64,000 nucleotides of DNA, from NCBI RefSeq assembly GCF_030376605.1, contig NZ_JARRAE010000010.1, forward strand, positions 1-64,000. Direction: 5' to 3'. Numbering within the stretch: position 1 is the stretch's first letter; every line of letters begins with the position of its first letter. Positions 43,441-52,112 of this stretch are shown here, one piece after another. The notes beneath the pieces were generated by a model. That model saw only the letters and a list, made by a program, of their open reading frames with translations. It was not told where the DNA came from and ran no database searches. Made by a program: the position numbers and the translations under genes. Source of the DNA: Pseudochrobactrum sp. sp1633. Lineage in GTDB: Bacteria; Pseudomonadota; Alphaproteobacteria; Rhizobiales; Rhizobiaceae.

Positions 43441-44345
43441 AAACTGCGATGCCGGAAGCAACGCGCGGTTTTATCTTTGCGATGCTGGCCTATGTGTTTT
43501 GGGGCTTGTTCCCGTTTTACATGAAGGCCGTCGCCCATATTCCGGTGGTGGAGGTGCTGGCGCATCGCGTGATCTGGTCACTGCCGGTTGCTGCTGTTAT
43601 CTTGATGTTTATGGGGCGCACCAAGGATGTAGGCGCTGCACTGCGTAATCCGCGCACCTTGGCTATGGCCTGCCTGACAGCTTCGCTGATCACCCTGAAT
43701 TGGGGTGTTTATGTCTGGGCGATTTTCAACGATCACGCACTGGATGCGGCGCTCGGCTATTATATCAATCCGCTGGTCAATGTGATTCTTGGTGCGGTGT
43801 TCCTGAAAGAACGCCTGACAAGAATACAGCTGATCGCCGTGTTCCTTGCCGCTGCTGCTGTGGTGCTGTTGACCGTCGAGCAGGGTGGTCTGCCTTGGGT
43901 TTCAATCATCCTGCCATTGTCTTTCGGCTTCTATGGCTTTTTCCGCAAGTCCTTGCCGATCGGCCCGTCTCAGGGCTTCATGCTGGAAGTCATCATTCTG
44001 TTTGTTCCTGCCAGTGCCTATGCCATCTGGCTCTACAGTCAGGGGCAGGATCATTTCGTAACCGGTTCATCTGCTGATATTTCTCTGCTGATGCTTGCCG
44101 GTGTGGTGACTGCGGTGCCGCTGATTATGTATGCAACAGGTGCGAAACTGCTGCGCTACACCACTTTGGGGCTGATGCAGTATATCACGCCGACCATGCT
44201 GTTCCTGATTGCTGTTTTCGCGTTCAAAGAGCCGTTTAATATGACGCAGCTCTATGCTTTCGCGCTGATCTGGGCAGGGCTGATCCTCTATACATGGTCA
44301 ATTCTGAAAGAGGCGCGGGCAGATAAGATTGCCGCCAAAGCTTAA
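43425..44345 (+). CDS. rarD: EamA family transporter RarD
   Basis: A 306-aa inner-membrane protein with about ten hydrophobic segments and two EamA repeats. The N-terminal GFIFAMLAYVFWGLFPFYMKAV, HRVIWSLP and LNWGVYVWAIFNDHALDAALGYYINPL are distinctive of RarD (TIGR00688). The substrate is unknown; early links to chloramphenicol resistance are not a firm function. It is 119 bp downstream of cimA and ends at a terminator shared with the convergent LOG gene. Confidence 0.92.
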   Translation: MTDRSQTAMPEATRGFIFAMLAYVFWGLFPFYMKAVAHIPVVEVLAHRVIWSLPVAAVILMFMGRTKDVGAALRNPRTLAMACLTASLITLNWGVYVWAIFNDHALDAALGYYINPLVNVILGAVFLKERLTRIQLIAVFLAAAAVVLLTVEQGGLPWVSIILPLSFGFYGFFRKSLPIGPSQGFMLEVIILFVPASAYAIWLYSQGQDHFVTGSSADISLLMLAGVVTAVPLIMYATGAKLLRYTTLGLMQYITPTMLFLIAVFAFKEPFNMTQLYAFALIWAGLILYTWSILKEARADKIAAKA

Positions 44346-44355
44346 GAAGATAAAG

Positions 44356-44384
44356 AAAAAGCCCCTCGCAAGAGGGGCTTTTTT
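44356..44384. terminator. Bidirectional rho-independent terminator (rarD / LOG gene)
   Basis: AAAAAGCCCCTC-GCAA-GAGGGGCTTTTTT, a perfect stem with A-tract and T-tract, sits between convergent genes. Confidence 0.92.
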
Positions 44385-44401
44385 AATGGCAGTAAACTCG
44401 C

Positions 44402-45007
44402 TTACATACGAGCGATAATGTCTTCATCGCCGGATGCATCACCTTTAGCGGCAGCATCAAAGATGTAAGGAATAATTTCTTCTACAGTCTCAAGCATCTT
44501 GGGCTGCACGCGATGGCCGGTATGGATAAAGCCCTCGGTGCGCATATGATCGAGCATGGCGATCATCGGCTCCCAGAAATGATTGATATTGGCAAAAACC
44601 ATCGGCTTTTTATGATGGCCGAGCTGTGCCCAGGTCATCATTTCTACGATTTCCTCAACAGAACCGATGCCGCCCGGCAGAGTGACAAATGCATCCGAGC
44701 GTTCAAACATCAACTGTTTGCGCTGGTGCATATTCTCGGTGATGATTTGCTCGTCGAGCATTTCATTCTGCTTGCCGTCAGCTTCTTTGTTGAGAAGAAA
44801 TGTCGGAATAATACCGGTCACTTTGCCGCCGGCCTTGTAGGCACCTTCAGCAACTGCGCCCATAATTCCTTTTGTGCCGCCGCCATAGATCAGGCGAAGG
44901 TTGTTTTCTGCAATGGAGCGGCCAAGAGCCAGTCCTGCTTCCCGGTAAACCGGATTATTGCCGGTTGAAGAACCGCAATAGACACATATTGATCGAATCT
45001 TGCTCAT
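44402..45007 (-). CDS. LOG family protein (putative cytokinin riboside 5'-monophosphate phosphoribohydrolase)
   Basis: A 201-aa Rossmann-like protein of the TIGR00730/LOG family. It has ICVYCGSSTGNNP at the N-terminus, RLIYGGGTKGIMGAVAEGA and the catalytic region LPGGIGSVEEIVEMMTWAQLG, where the usual PGGxGTxxE reads PGGIGSVEE; R in MHQRKQLMF is the second active-site element. Members release free base from nucleoside 5'-monophosphates. The in-frame extension to 45082 is not conserved-looking, so the ATG at 45007 is chosen. Bacterial physiological substrates are mostly unknown. Confidence 0.9.
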   Translation of the reverse strand: MSKIRSICVYCGSSTGNNPVYREAGLALGRSIAENNLRLIYGGGTKGIMGAVAEGAYKAGGKVTGIIPTFLLNKEADGKQNEMLDEQIITENMHQRKQLMFERSDAFVTLPGGIGSVEEIVEMMTWAQLGHHKKPMVFANINHFWEPMIAMLDHMRTEGFIHTGHRVQPKMLETVEEIIPYIFDAAAKGDASGDEDIIARM

Positions 45008-45334
45008 GTCATCTTTTTGGCGCGCATGGTGTTTGACGTCAAGTTTTCTGCAAATATTCAGGCTGTAAAAACTGGCAGGCAAGAACGGGAGCGCATGCTG
45101 GTGAAAAGCGCTTAAATCTGTAAATTCAAGAGCTTGTTGTCAATGTATCCGTTTTTGGATGTGTCATCCGGTAATATATGGCAAGAATTTTAGTATCCGT
45201 ACGTGATATTCTTGCTGAGACAATGAAAAAGCGCTAGTTCTTGATGAATGTGCTGATTATACAAATGGAATTATAAGCAGACACAGCATGTTATGATATT
45301 TTTTTAAGCTCGGTGTTAAAAGGGTCAGCCCCGT
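45008..45334. other. Intergenic region between the LOG and LysM genes
   Basis: About 325 bp between divergent genes, AT-rich, without a supported ORF. No clear operator or RNA structure was recognised. Confidence 0.5.
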
Positions 45335-46630
45335 ATGCAGAATAGTCGTTATGCGCTTGCCGGTTTTGCTGCTGTTGTTATAGCAGGTGGTCTTGTGGCT
45401 TATTTCAGCATGGCTCCGCAGAAGACGGATCAGCCGCAGCAGGTGCCCGCATCAAATGATGCGCCGGTGGTTGCAAAGCAGGATAATAAGCCTGCGGATA
45501 GCGGGCAGGCCGCACCTGCACTTAAAGCAGACGCACCACAGCAGGCTCCCGCTGATAATAAGCCGGTTGAGCCGCTGGATGCCACGCCTGTGCAAACGGT
45601 TACAGTTCCTGTTTTTGATGTGTTACGGCTGGAAGGTGATGGTTCGCTTGTCATCGCCGGTAAGGCGGCACCGAATTCTGTTGTGGATGTGATTTCTAAA
45701 ACCCGTGTTCTCGGCTCGGCCAAGGCTGGCGAGAACGGCGACTTTGCAATCATTCTGGATGAAGCGCTGAAAAGCGGCGATTACCAGCTGGTTCTGCGTG
45801 CGACTTCTGAAGATAAATCGGTAGCCACCTCACAGCAAACCGCAATCCTGTCTGTTCCGGCAACACCGGACGGGCAGGTGCTGGCACTGGTTGAGGAGCC
45901 GGGTCAGGCAAGCAGGATGATTACGACCCCGCAGGCGGGAGGCGTCGCCAAGCCTGAAAATTCAGACACGCCTGCTTCCGCACAGACAGATAGTGCACCG
46001 GTTGTTACATTGCCGTCGCAGGTCGCACAGGGTGGCTCTGTTTCCGGCAGCTCGAAAGATGAAATCAGCATTGCTGTTGAGGCAGTAGAAATCGAAGGGC
46101 GCTCCGTTTTTGTGGCTGGTCATGCACGCGGCGGTCAGTCCGTTAATGTTTCAGCAAATGAAACCTTGCTGGGCACAGCTGTTATTACGCCGGAGGGGCG
46201 TTATCTGGTGCAGACCCAGCAGCCGCTTGCTGTTGGGGATTATATTATCCGCGCAGATCTGATGGATAAGGGCGGCAAAATTCTGGCGACAGCGCGCGTA
46301 CCTTTCCGCCGTGAAGCCGGTGAGAACGTTGCCGCTGTCGCACCGAATGTTGCAGCGCAGCCCGCACCGAATGTAACGCAGCCTGAGCAAAATACCCCGA
46401 ACGGAGAGGCGCAGCCTTTGGAAAAAGCGGAAGGTTCCGTGATTATCCGCAAGGGTGATAATCTCTGGACAATTTCAAAGCGCACTTACGGCAGCGGCAT
46501 GCGCTATACAACGATCTATCTGGCTAACACCGATCAGATTAAAAATCCTGATCTGATCTGGCCTGGTCAGGTGTTCGTTATGCCGAAAGAGCCGCTGAAG
46601 GATCAGGACGTGCAACAGAAGCTGCCGTAA
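45335..46630 (+). CDS. LysM-domain envelope protein
   Basis: A 431-aa membrane-anchored or exported protein. An N-terminal hydrophobic segment (YALAGFAAVVIAGGLVAYFSM) is followed by a low-complexity Pro/Ala/Gln/Asp-rich region (about 30-90), two Ig-like or bacterial-carbohydrate-binding-like repeats (about 90-175, LEGDGSLVIAGKAAPNSVVDV, and about 235-320, VEIEGRSVFVAGHARGGQSVNV), a second linker and a C-terminal LysM domain (about 369-420, VIIRKGDNLWTISKRTYGSG, YLANTDQI, NPDLIWPGQVFVMP). The LysM domain should bind peptidoglycan. The two repeats align with each other (GxGSLVIAGKA/GRSVFVAGHA). Known relatives in alphaproteobacteria are unnamed. Confidence 0.88.
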   Translation: MQNSRYALAGFAAVVIAGGLVAYFSMAPQKTDQPQQVPASNDAPVVAKQDNKPADSGQAAPALKADAPQQAPADNKPVEPLDATPVQTVTVPVFDVLRLEGDGSLVIAGKAAPNSVVDVISKTRVLGSAKAGENGDFAIILDEALKSGDYQLVLRATSEDKSVATSQQTAILSVPATPDGQVLALVEEPGQASRMITTPQAGGVAKPENSDTPASAQTDSAPVVTLPSQVAQGGSVSGSSKDEISIAVEAVEIEGRSVFVAGHARGGQSVNVSANETLLGTAVITPEGRYLVQTQQPLAVGDYIIRADLMDKGGKILATARVPFRREAGENVAAVAPNVAAQPAPNVTQPEQNTPNGEAQPLEKAEGSVIIRKGDNLWTISKRTYGSGMRYTTIYLANTDQIKNPDLIWPGQVFVMPKEPLKDQDVQQKLP

Positions 46631-46657
46631 TAGCGGCTTTAGGGTTGGTTTTATGAG

Positions 46658-46726
46658 TTTGTGAGAGGTGCTTGTTGGCCTCACAAGCCAGCGCCGTTTT
46701 GCGCCTCACAAACCAATACCTCACAA
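46658..46726. repeat. Cluster of TTGTGAG / CTCACAA repeats
   Basis: One TTGTGAG (46659) faces three CTCACAA copies (46680, 46705, 46720), two of them within GCCTCACAA-A/G-CC. Alternative hairpins are possible between the LysM and ABC transporter genes. Confidence 0.5.
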
Positions 46727-46866
46727 GATTGTGCGGGAGTTTTATTCGTATCATGTGCGCAGGCATGATAAGACGTTCTGGCAGCCTGCGGGCAGTTCTG
46801 CGGTGGTATGAATATATTACAGAATGAAGGTGGCGACAGCGGGTCGCCTGTGGCGTTAAAAAAATT

Positions 46867-48753
46867 ATGAAAAAACAAAAGACAGTCTCGGCAGAATCCG
46901 GTCAGACCTTGAAAACATTGGCGAAACTCTGGCCCTATATGTGGCCGAGTGAGCGTCATGATCTGAAAATGCGGGTCGTCTGGGCAACCTTCTATCTGGT
47001 CATCGCAAAATTCGTGCTGATGCTGGTGCCTTATTTTTTCAAGTGGGCCACAAATGCGCTGGACGGTTCTTTTGTTCCTGAAAGCTGGATACCGCAAATT
47101 TTTGTCGGCACATTGATGCTGGTCGTTGCCTATAATATGGCGCGTATCATTCAGGCCGGATTTAATCAGCTGCGCGATGCGCTGTTTGCCCGTGTCGGCC
47201 AATATGCGGTGCGCCAGCTGGCCTATCGTACATTCGTACATATGCATAAGCTGTCGTTGCGTTTTCATCTTGAGCGGCGCACCGGCGGTCTGTCTCGCGT
47301 GATTGAGCGTGGTGTCAAAGGCATTGAAACCATTGTCCGTTTTACCATTCTGAGCTCGGTGCCAACCTTGCTGGAATTTGCGCTGACCGCAGCTATTTTC
47401 GGTTTTGCCTATGGTGTCAGCTATCTCATTGTCGTGGCGGCAACGGTCTGGCTGTATATGTGGTTCACGGTCAAAGCGAGTGACTGGCGTATCAGCATCC
47501 GCCGCGAAATGAATGAATCCGACACGGATGCCAATACCAAAGCAATTGACTCATTACTGAATTTTGAAACGGTCAAATATTTCGGCAATGAAGCGATGGA
47601 AGCCGAGCGTTATGATCGCTCTATGGCGCGTTATGAAAAAGCGGCAACCCAGACATGGACATCACTCGGCTGGCTGAACTTCGGTCAGGCAGTGATTTTC
47701 GGCGTTGGTATGATGATCCTGATGGTGATGTCCGCGCGCGAAGTGCAGGCCGGAACGCAGACGCTTGGCGACTTTGTTTTCATCAATGCCCTGCTGATGC
47801 AATTGTCACTGCCACTGAATATGATCGGCTTTATCTATCGTGAAATCCGGCAGGGTCTGACCGATATCGAGCAGATGTTTGATCTTCTTGAGGTTGAAGA
47901 AGAAGTTCAGGACAAGCCGGATGCGCAGGCGTTGGCAGTTTCGCAGGGAGCAATCCGCTTCAACAATGTCAGTTTTGCCTATGATCCGTCCCGCCCGATC
48001 CTGCGCAATATCAGCTTTGAAGTGCCGTCCGGCAAAACTATTGCTATTGTCGGGCCTTCCGGTGCCGGTAAATCCACAATCTCCCGTCTGCTCTATCGCT
48101 TCTATGACGTGCAGCAGGGCTCGGTGACGATTGACGGGCAGGATATCCGCGATGTTTCACAGGTCAGCCTGCGCCATGCTATTGGCATGGTGCCGCAGGA
48201 TACCGTGCTGTTTAACGATACAATTGCCTATAATATCCGCTATGGCCGCCCGAGCGCGACGGAAGAAGAAGTCGCGCAGGCAGCTAAACTCGCGCAGATC
48301 GACCGTTTCATTCAGCTGTTGCCGGAAGGCTACCAGTCGATGGTTGGTGAGCGCGGGCTGAAGCTCTCCGGTGGTGAAAAGCAGCGCGTGGCAATTGCGC
48401 GTACCATTTTGAAAGCCCCGCCGATCCTGATCCTCGATGAGGCAACTTCGGCGCTGGATACGGCAACCGAGCAGGATATTCAGCAGTCGCTGGATCTGGT
48501 CAGCCGTTATCGTACAACACTGGTGATTGCGCACCGTCTGTCGACCGTTATCAGTGCTGATGAAATTATCGTGCTGAAAGACGGGCAGATTGCCGAGCGT
48601 GGCACCCATCGTGATCTGCTGGCTGAGGGCGGGCTTTATGCGTCGATGTGGGATCGTCAGCGTGAAGCTGATGAGGCCGAAGCACGGCTGCGTCAGGTTC
48701 GTGAAAATGATGAACTTGGCATTGTTATCCGTGGTGCTCCTGCCGGAGAATGA
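46867..48753 (+). CDS. Atm1-type ABC exporter (ABCB7/HMT1 family)
   Basis: A 628-aa half-transporter with fused permease and ATPase, working as a homodimer in the inner membrane. The first 340 residues contain six membrane segments and the NESDTDANTKAIDSLLNFETVKYFGNE region diagnostic of Atm1/HMT1 exporters, which carry glutathione-linked compounds or persulphides and connect to heavy-metal tolerance and Fe-S homeostasis. The ATPase has Walker A GPSGAGKST, the signature LSGGEKQRVAIART, Walker B ILILDEATSALD and the H-loop IAHRLST, all intact. It stands alone; an inverted repeat follows. Confidence 0.93.
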   Translation: MKKQKTVSAESGQTLKTLAKLWPYMWPSERHDLKMRVVWATFYLVIAKFVLMLVPYFFKWATNALDGSFVPESWIPQIFVGTLMLVVAYNMARIIQAGFNQLRDALFARVGQYAVRQLAYRTFVHMHKLSLRFHLERRTGGLSRVIERGVKGIETIVRFTILSSVPTLLEFALTAAIFGFAYGVSYLIVVAATVWLYMWFTVKASDWRISIRREMNESDTDANTKAIDSLLNFETVKYFGNEAMEAERYDRSMARYEKAATQTWTSLGWLNFGQAVIFGVGMMILMVMSAREVQAGTQTLGDFVFINALLMQLSLPLNMIGFIYREIRQGLTDIEQMFDLLEVEEEVQDKPDAQALAVSQGAIRFNNVSFAYDPSRPILRNISFEVPSGKTIAIVGPSGAGKSTISRLLYRFYDVQQGSVTIDGQDIRDVSQVSLRHAIGMVPQDTVLFNDTIAYNIRYGRPSATEEEVAQAAKLAQIDRFIQLLPEGYQSMVGERGLKLSGGEKQRVAIARTILKAPPILILDEATSALDTATEQDIQQSLDLVSRYRTTLVIAHRLSTVISADEIIVLKDGQIAERGTHRDLLAEGGLYASMWDRQREADEAEARLRQVRENDELGIVIRGAPAGE

Positions 48754-48779
48754 CAGGAGCAGTTCTATCCTTTATGATA

Positions 48780-48813
48780 GCAGCCGGTATTGATGCGCAA
48801 TAATTCCGGCTGC
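48780..48813 (+). terminator. Hairpin after the Atm1-type exporter gene
   Basis: GCAGCCGG pairs with CCGGCTGC around an 18-nt loop. No T-run follows, so termination efficiency is doubtful. Confidence 0.45.
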
Positions 48814-48975
48814 ACTCAGACTTGAAAAATCACGGAGGGGGGCTTCCGGTAATATTCTGTCTGCATTCTGTCGGGGTAAAGCATGAATATTATGAATTTT
48901 AACGTACTGATTGCGCTTAATCATTTTAAACGCGGTTATTTTGCGTTATTGAAGCGGGAAATCTGAGGAAAACCG

Positions 48976-49674
48976 ATGAGCCTATCCGATACCATTCGCA
49001 ATACTTTTGTTCCTATCCACCGCGAAGGCTACTTGTTTATTGCGGCATTCTTTGTTGTCTCCCTGCTGCTTGGCTGGTTGTGGGAACCTTTGTTCTGGGT
49101 AGGGATGGTGCTGACCATCTGGTGCATTTATTTCTATCGTGACCCGCTTCGCATAACTCCGCTGGATGATAATCTTGTTATCAGCTCTGCAGACGGCAAA
49201 GTGTCATCGGTAGGCATGAGCGTGCCGCCGGCAGAACTGGATCTCGGTTCAGAGCCGATGCTGCGTATCTGCGTGTTTATGAATGTGTTTTCGGTTCATA
49301 TTAACCGTGCGCCGGTGCGTGGTAAAATCACTGCCGTGATGCACCGTCCGGGCAAGTTCCTGAATGCCGAGCTTGATAAAGCCAGCAGCGAGAACGAGCG
49401 CAACTCCGTATTGATCGACAGTGTTCATGGCGCGGTTGCCGTTGTGCAGATTGCCGGCCTTGTGGCACGCCGCATTGTCTGCTGGTCAAAAGCAGGTGAC
49501 GAGCTTTCAACCGGTGAGCGCTTCGGTCTGATCCGTTTTGGTTCGCGCGTTGATATTTATCTGCCGAAGGGTTCCGTTGCCCGTGTGGCTGTCGGCCAGA
49601 CGGCTGTGGCGGGTGAAACTGTTCTGGCAGAGTTTGATGAAGCGCGTACTGCGCCAACCGTGCGGATTGCCTGA
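48976..49674 (+). CDS. psd: Phosphatidylserine decarboxylase proenzyme
   Basis: Converts phosphatidylserine to phosphatidylethanolamine at the inner membrane. The 232-aa proenzyme is of the short bacterial type. Hydrophobic segments lie at about 20-52 ([33 protein letters not shown]); DGKVSS and [13 protein letters not shown] are family motifs. Self-cleavage at G189-S190 ([12 protein letters not shown]) creates the pyruvoyl group, in place of the LGST seen in E. coli. Its stop overlaps the pssA start by one base. Confidence 0.95.
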   Translation: MSLSDTIRNTFVPIHREGYLFIAAFFVVSLLLGWLWEPLFWVGMVLTIWCIYFYRDPLRITPLDDNLVISSADGKVSSVGMSVPPAELDLGSEPMLRICVFMNVFSVHINRAPVRGKITAVMHRPGKFLNAELDKASSENERNSVLIDSVHGAVAVVQIAGLVARRIVCWSKAGDELSTGERFGLIRFGSRVDIYLPKGSVARVAVGQTAVAGETVLAEFDEARTAPTVRIA

Positions 49675-50498
49675 TGCTGGAAGCACCTTTTCCGCCGCTT
49701 GATCCAAATGGCAATACAGAAGGGCGCGGTCCGCGCCTTTCTGAAATCCCGATGCGGATTGTCATACCCAATCTGATTACCGTGCTTGCTATTTGTGCGG
49801 GTCTGAGCGGTATCCGTCTTGCTATCGAGCATCGTTTTGAGCAGGCTGTGGCTATGGTGCTGCTGGCGGCTTTTCTTGACGGCATTGACGGACGGATTGC
49901 GCGGCTCCTGAAAGGGTCTTCCAAATTCGGCGCGCAGATGGATTCGCTGGCTGACATCGTTAATTTCGGTGTGGCTCCGGCACTGGTGCTTTATCTGTTC
50001 ATGCTGGATCAGGCCGGTTCTTTCGGCTGGATTGCAGCTTTGATTTACACAATCGCCTGCTGCCTGCGCTTGGCGCGCTTTAATGTCATGCTGGAAGATC
50101 CGAACCAGCCTGCATGGCAGGGCAATTATTTTATCGGTGTTCCGGCACCGGCTGGCGCAATGCTGGTTCTGTTGCCTGTTTATGCGGGCTTTCTAGGCAT
50201 ATTGCCAAATAAGGCTCTGGCCTATGGTACCGCAGGTTTCACGATTGTGATTGCCTTTTTGCTGGTCAGCCGTTTGCCGGTTTATAACGGAAAAACAGCG
50301 GGCAGCTTTATCCGCCGTGATTTTGTTATGCCGCTGATCCTCGGTGTGGTGATCTATGCTGGTTTCCTGATGAGCTTCACATGGCAGACGCTCACGCTAA
50401 CAGCATTGGCCTATCTGGTGTTTTTGCCTTTCAGCGCATTGGCATGGAAGCGCCGCGTGATTGCGGAAGAAAAGAAAGCATCAGCGGAGAAAAGCTGA
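49674..50498 (+). CDS. pssA: CDP-diacylglycerol-serine O-phosphatidyltransferase
   Basis: Makes phosphatidylserine from CDP-diacylglycerol and serine, feeding the decarboxylase gene just upstream. The 274-aa integral membrane protein has the CDP-alcohol phosphotransferase motif D-G-x2-A-R-x8-G-x3-D-x3-D in DGRIARLLKGSSKFGAQMD, and several hydrophobic segments after it. It is the type II (membrane) PssA. Translational coupling to psd (TGATG) keeps the two enzymes in step. Together they supply the PE that is later substrate for cyclopropane formation by the cfa product at 60.9-62.2 kb. Confidence 0.95.
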   Translation: MLEAPFPPLDPNGNTEGRGPRLSEIPMRIVIPNLITVLAICAGLSGIRLAIEHRFEQAVAMVLLAAFLDGIDGRIARLLKGSSKFGAQMDSLADIVNFGVAPALVLYLFMLDQAGSFGWIAALIYTIACCLRLARFNVMLEDPNQPAWQGNYFIGVPAPAGAMLVLLPVYAGFLGILPNKALAYGTAGFTIVIAFLLVSRLPVYNGKTAGSFIRRDFVMPLILGVVIYAGFLMSFTWQTLTLTALAYLVFLPFSALAWKRRVIAEEKKASAEKS

Positions 50499-50518
50499 CG
50501 CAGCTTATCCGGATGATA

Positions 50519-50555
50519 CAAAAAAAGCGCCCCTCAACTGAGGGGCGCTTTTTTA
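50519..50555. terminator. Bidirectional terminator after pssA
   Basis: AAAAAAGCGCCCCTC-AACT-GAGGGGCGCTTTTTT, a near-perfect stem with A- and T-tracts, lies between convergent genes and slightly overlaps the 3' end of the ATPase gene. Confidence 0.93.
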
Positions 50556-51104
50556 TGTGTGTGAAGGGCTTATGTGGTTCAGCACAAATTCTACGCGTGC
50601 TTTGACATCAGTTTTGGGCAGATGCAGCAGTGTGAACTCATAAGCCTGATAGGTCTGCACCATGACCGCAAATGTGCGCTCGGCCTCCTGTGGCGTTTGT
50701 TTGCGCTCTGCATCTGCCTGATAAATCTCCGGCCAATGCGGGGCGATAAAGACTGTTGTGTTATAGGTGTAATGTTGCGCAGCCTGACGCACATGATCCG
50801 GCACAGACAGGCCTGAGAGCGTGAGATAACCGGCAATATCCGCCATGCCACGATCAAAAAAATACGGCCTGTCAGATCTCTCTTGCGTAGCTAGCAGATA
50901 CGACCGCATTTCCCATGACAACATCAGTTCAGCGAAAAATGCAGGATCAAGCCACGGCAGAGCTTTGCCGCCGATTTTAAGCTGATCCTGAATAATATGG
51001 CGACCAGCTTCCTGACTATGCTGAAAGTCCTGTTGTTTGAGAGCATTGAGCAATGTCGTTTTTCCGGAGCCCGGGCCGCCGGTTATAATGTAGAAATGAT
51101 CCAT
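50553..51104 (-). CDS. P-loop ATPase/kinase of the AAA_28 type
   Basis: A 183-aa cytosolic nucleoside-triphosphatase or small kinase. Walker A is GGPGSGKTTLLNAL at residue 9; a DRGMADIAGYL segment (about 85-95, FFDRG as Walker B-like) and a C-terminal RVEFVLNHI follow, as in the NadR/Ttd14-like AAA_28 group. The substrate is unknown. It stands alone on the minus strand with the shared terminator at its 3' end. Confidence 0.85.
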   Translation of the reverse strand: MDHFYIITGGPGSGKTTLLNALKQQDFQHSQEAGRHIIQDQLKIGGKALPWLDPAFFAELMLSWEMRSYLLATQERSDRPYFFDRGMADIAGYLTLSGLSVPDHVRQAAQHYTYNTTVFIAPHWPEIYQADAERKQTPQEAERTFAVMVQTYQAYEFTLLHLPKTDVKARVEFVLNHISPSHT

Positions 51105-51310
51105 CTCAGATCCTTCTATGTTTGAGATGTTGAAAGATCAGATAATTCAGGAGAGGGCGGCGGGATAAAATGGGAGCGTGCTTTGGTGCAGGTAAAAATA
51201 AAGAGCCGTGAGATGAAAAGTGATAATTTAAAAAGGTTTTGAAAAATCAGAAAGTGGTAACGGTCTGGCCAGATATTTGCAGTCCGGCCAGACGATTTTA
51301 GGCCGGATGT

Positions 51311-52051
51311 TTAAGAGGGCATATGATATTTCAGGAACTTATCCTGACGCACATCGTAGAGCTCACCGGTAATGGTCAGAGCAGGATCGGCCAGTTTCAC
51401 AATTTTAGCAGCCACATCTGCCGGATGCGGCAGTGTTTCCGGATCTTCACCCGGCATAGCCTTGGCGCGCATAGCGGTACGGGTCGCACCCGGATTAACG
51501 GAATTGACCCGCAGCGGCATTTGCTTGGTTTCTTCCGCCCATGAGCGCCCCATTACTTCTACAGCGGCCTTGGAGGCGGCATAGGGTGCCCAGAATGCGC
51601 GTGCAGTATGGGCAACGCCGGAAGACATGAGAATGGCGCGCCCTGCATCAGAGCGGCGCAGCAGCGGATCAACCGAGCGGATCAGACGCCAGATTGAAGT
51701 GAGATTGGTGCTGATAACATTTTCGAAGACTTTAGCCTCGACATGACCGACCGGAGAGATCGTGCCAAGCACACCAGCATTGGCCACCAGAATATCCAGC
51801 TTGCCCCAGCGATCATTGATGGAAGAGCCGAGCATATCGAGCGCAGGCATGTCTTTCAGATCAAGGGGAACGAGCGTGGCTGTGTTGCCCAATGCCTGAA
51901 TTTCATCATCCAGCTCTTCCAGACCACCGACAGTACGGGCAACCGCAATCACATGGGCGCCGCGTTTTGCCAGTTCCAGTGCCAGAAAATAACCGATGCC
52001 GCGGGATGCGCCGGTCACCAGTGCTGTGCGTCCGCTCAGATCAAAGCTCAT
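51311..52051 (-). CDS. SDR family NAD(P)-dependent oxidoreductase
   Basis: A 246-aa short-chain dehydrogenase/reductase. The cofactor motif is TGASRGIGYFLALEL (about 12-26), NAG at VANAGVLG, catalytic Ser in MSSGVAHTA and Y-x3-K in YAASKAAVEV; NPGATRTAM follows. The second ATG at 52051 has GGGGTGGA correctly spaced, so it is preferred over 52066. It lies 61 bp after purF on the same strand, with a hairpin between, a pairing I recall in Brucella. The substrate is unknown. Confidence 0.92.
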   Translation of the reverse strand: MSFDLSGRTALVTGASRGIGYFLALELAKRGAHVIAVARTVGGLEELDDEIQALGNTATLVPLDLKDMPALDMLGSSINDRWGKLDILVANAGVLGTISPVGHVEAKVFENVISTNLTSIWRLIRSVDPLLRRSDAGRAILMSSGVAHTARAFWAPYAASKAAVEVMGRSWAEETKQMPLRVNSVNPGATRTAMRAKAMPGEDPETLPHPADVAAKIVKLADPALTITGELYDVRQDKFLKYHMPS

Positions 52052-52080
52052 AAAAATCCACCCCATTCAGTCTGTATAAT

Positions 52081-52108
52081 TTAAAGGCGGCTTAAAGCCG
52101 CCTTTTTG
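52081..52108. terminator. Hairpin between purF and the SDR gene
   Basis: AAAGGCGGCTT-A-AAGCCGCCTTT forms a perfect stem. The T-run is stronger in plus orientation (TTTTT) than on the minus strand (TTTAAATT), so it may only attenuate purF readthrough. Confidence 0.55.
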
Positions 52109-52112
52109 GATT

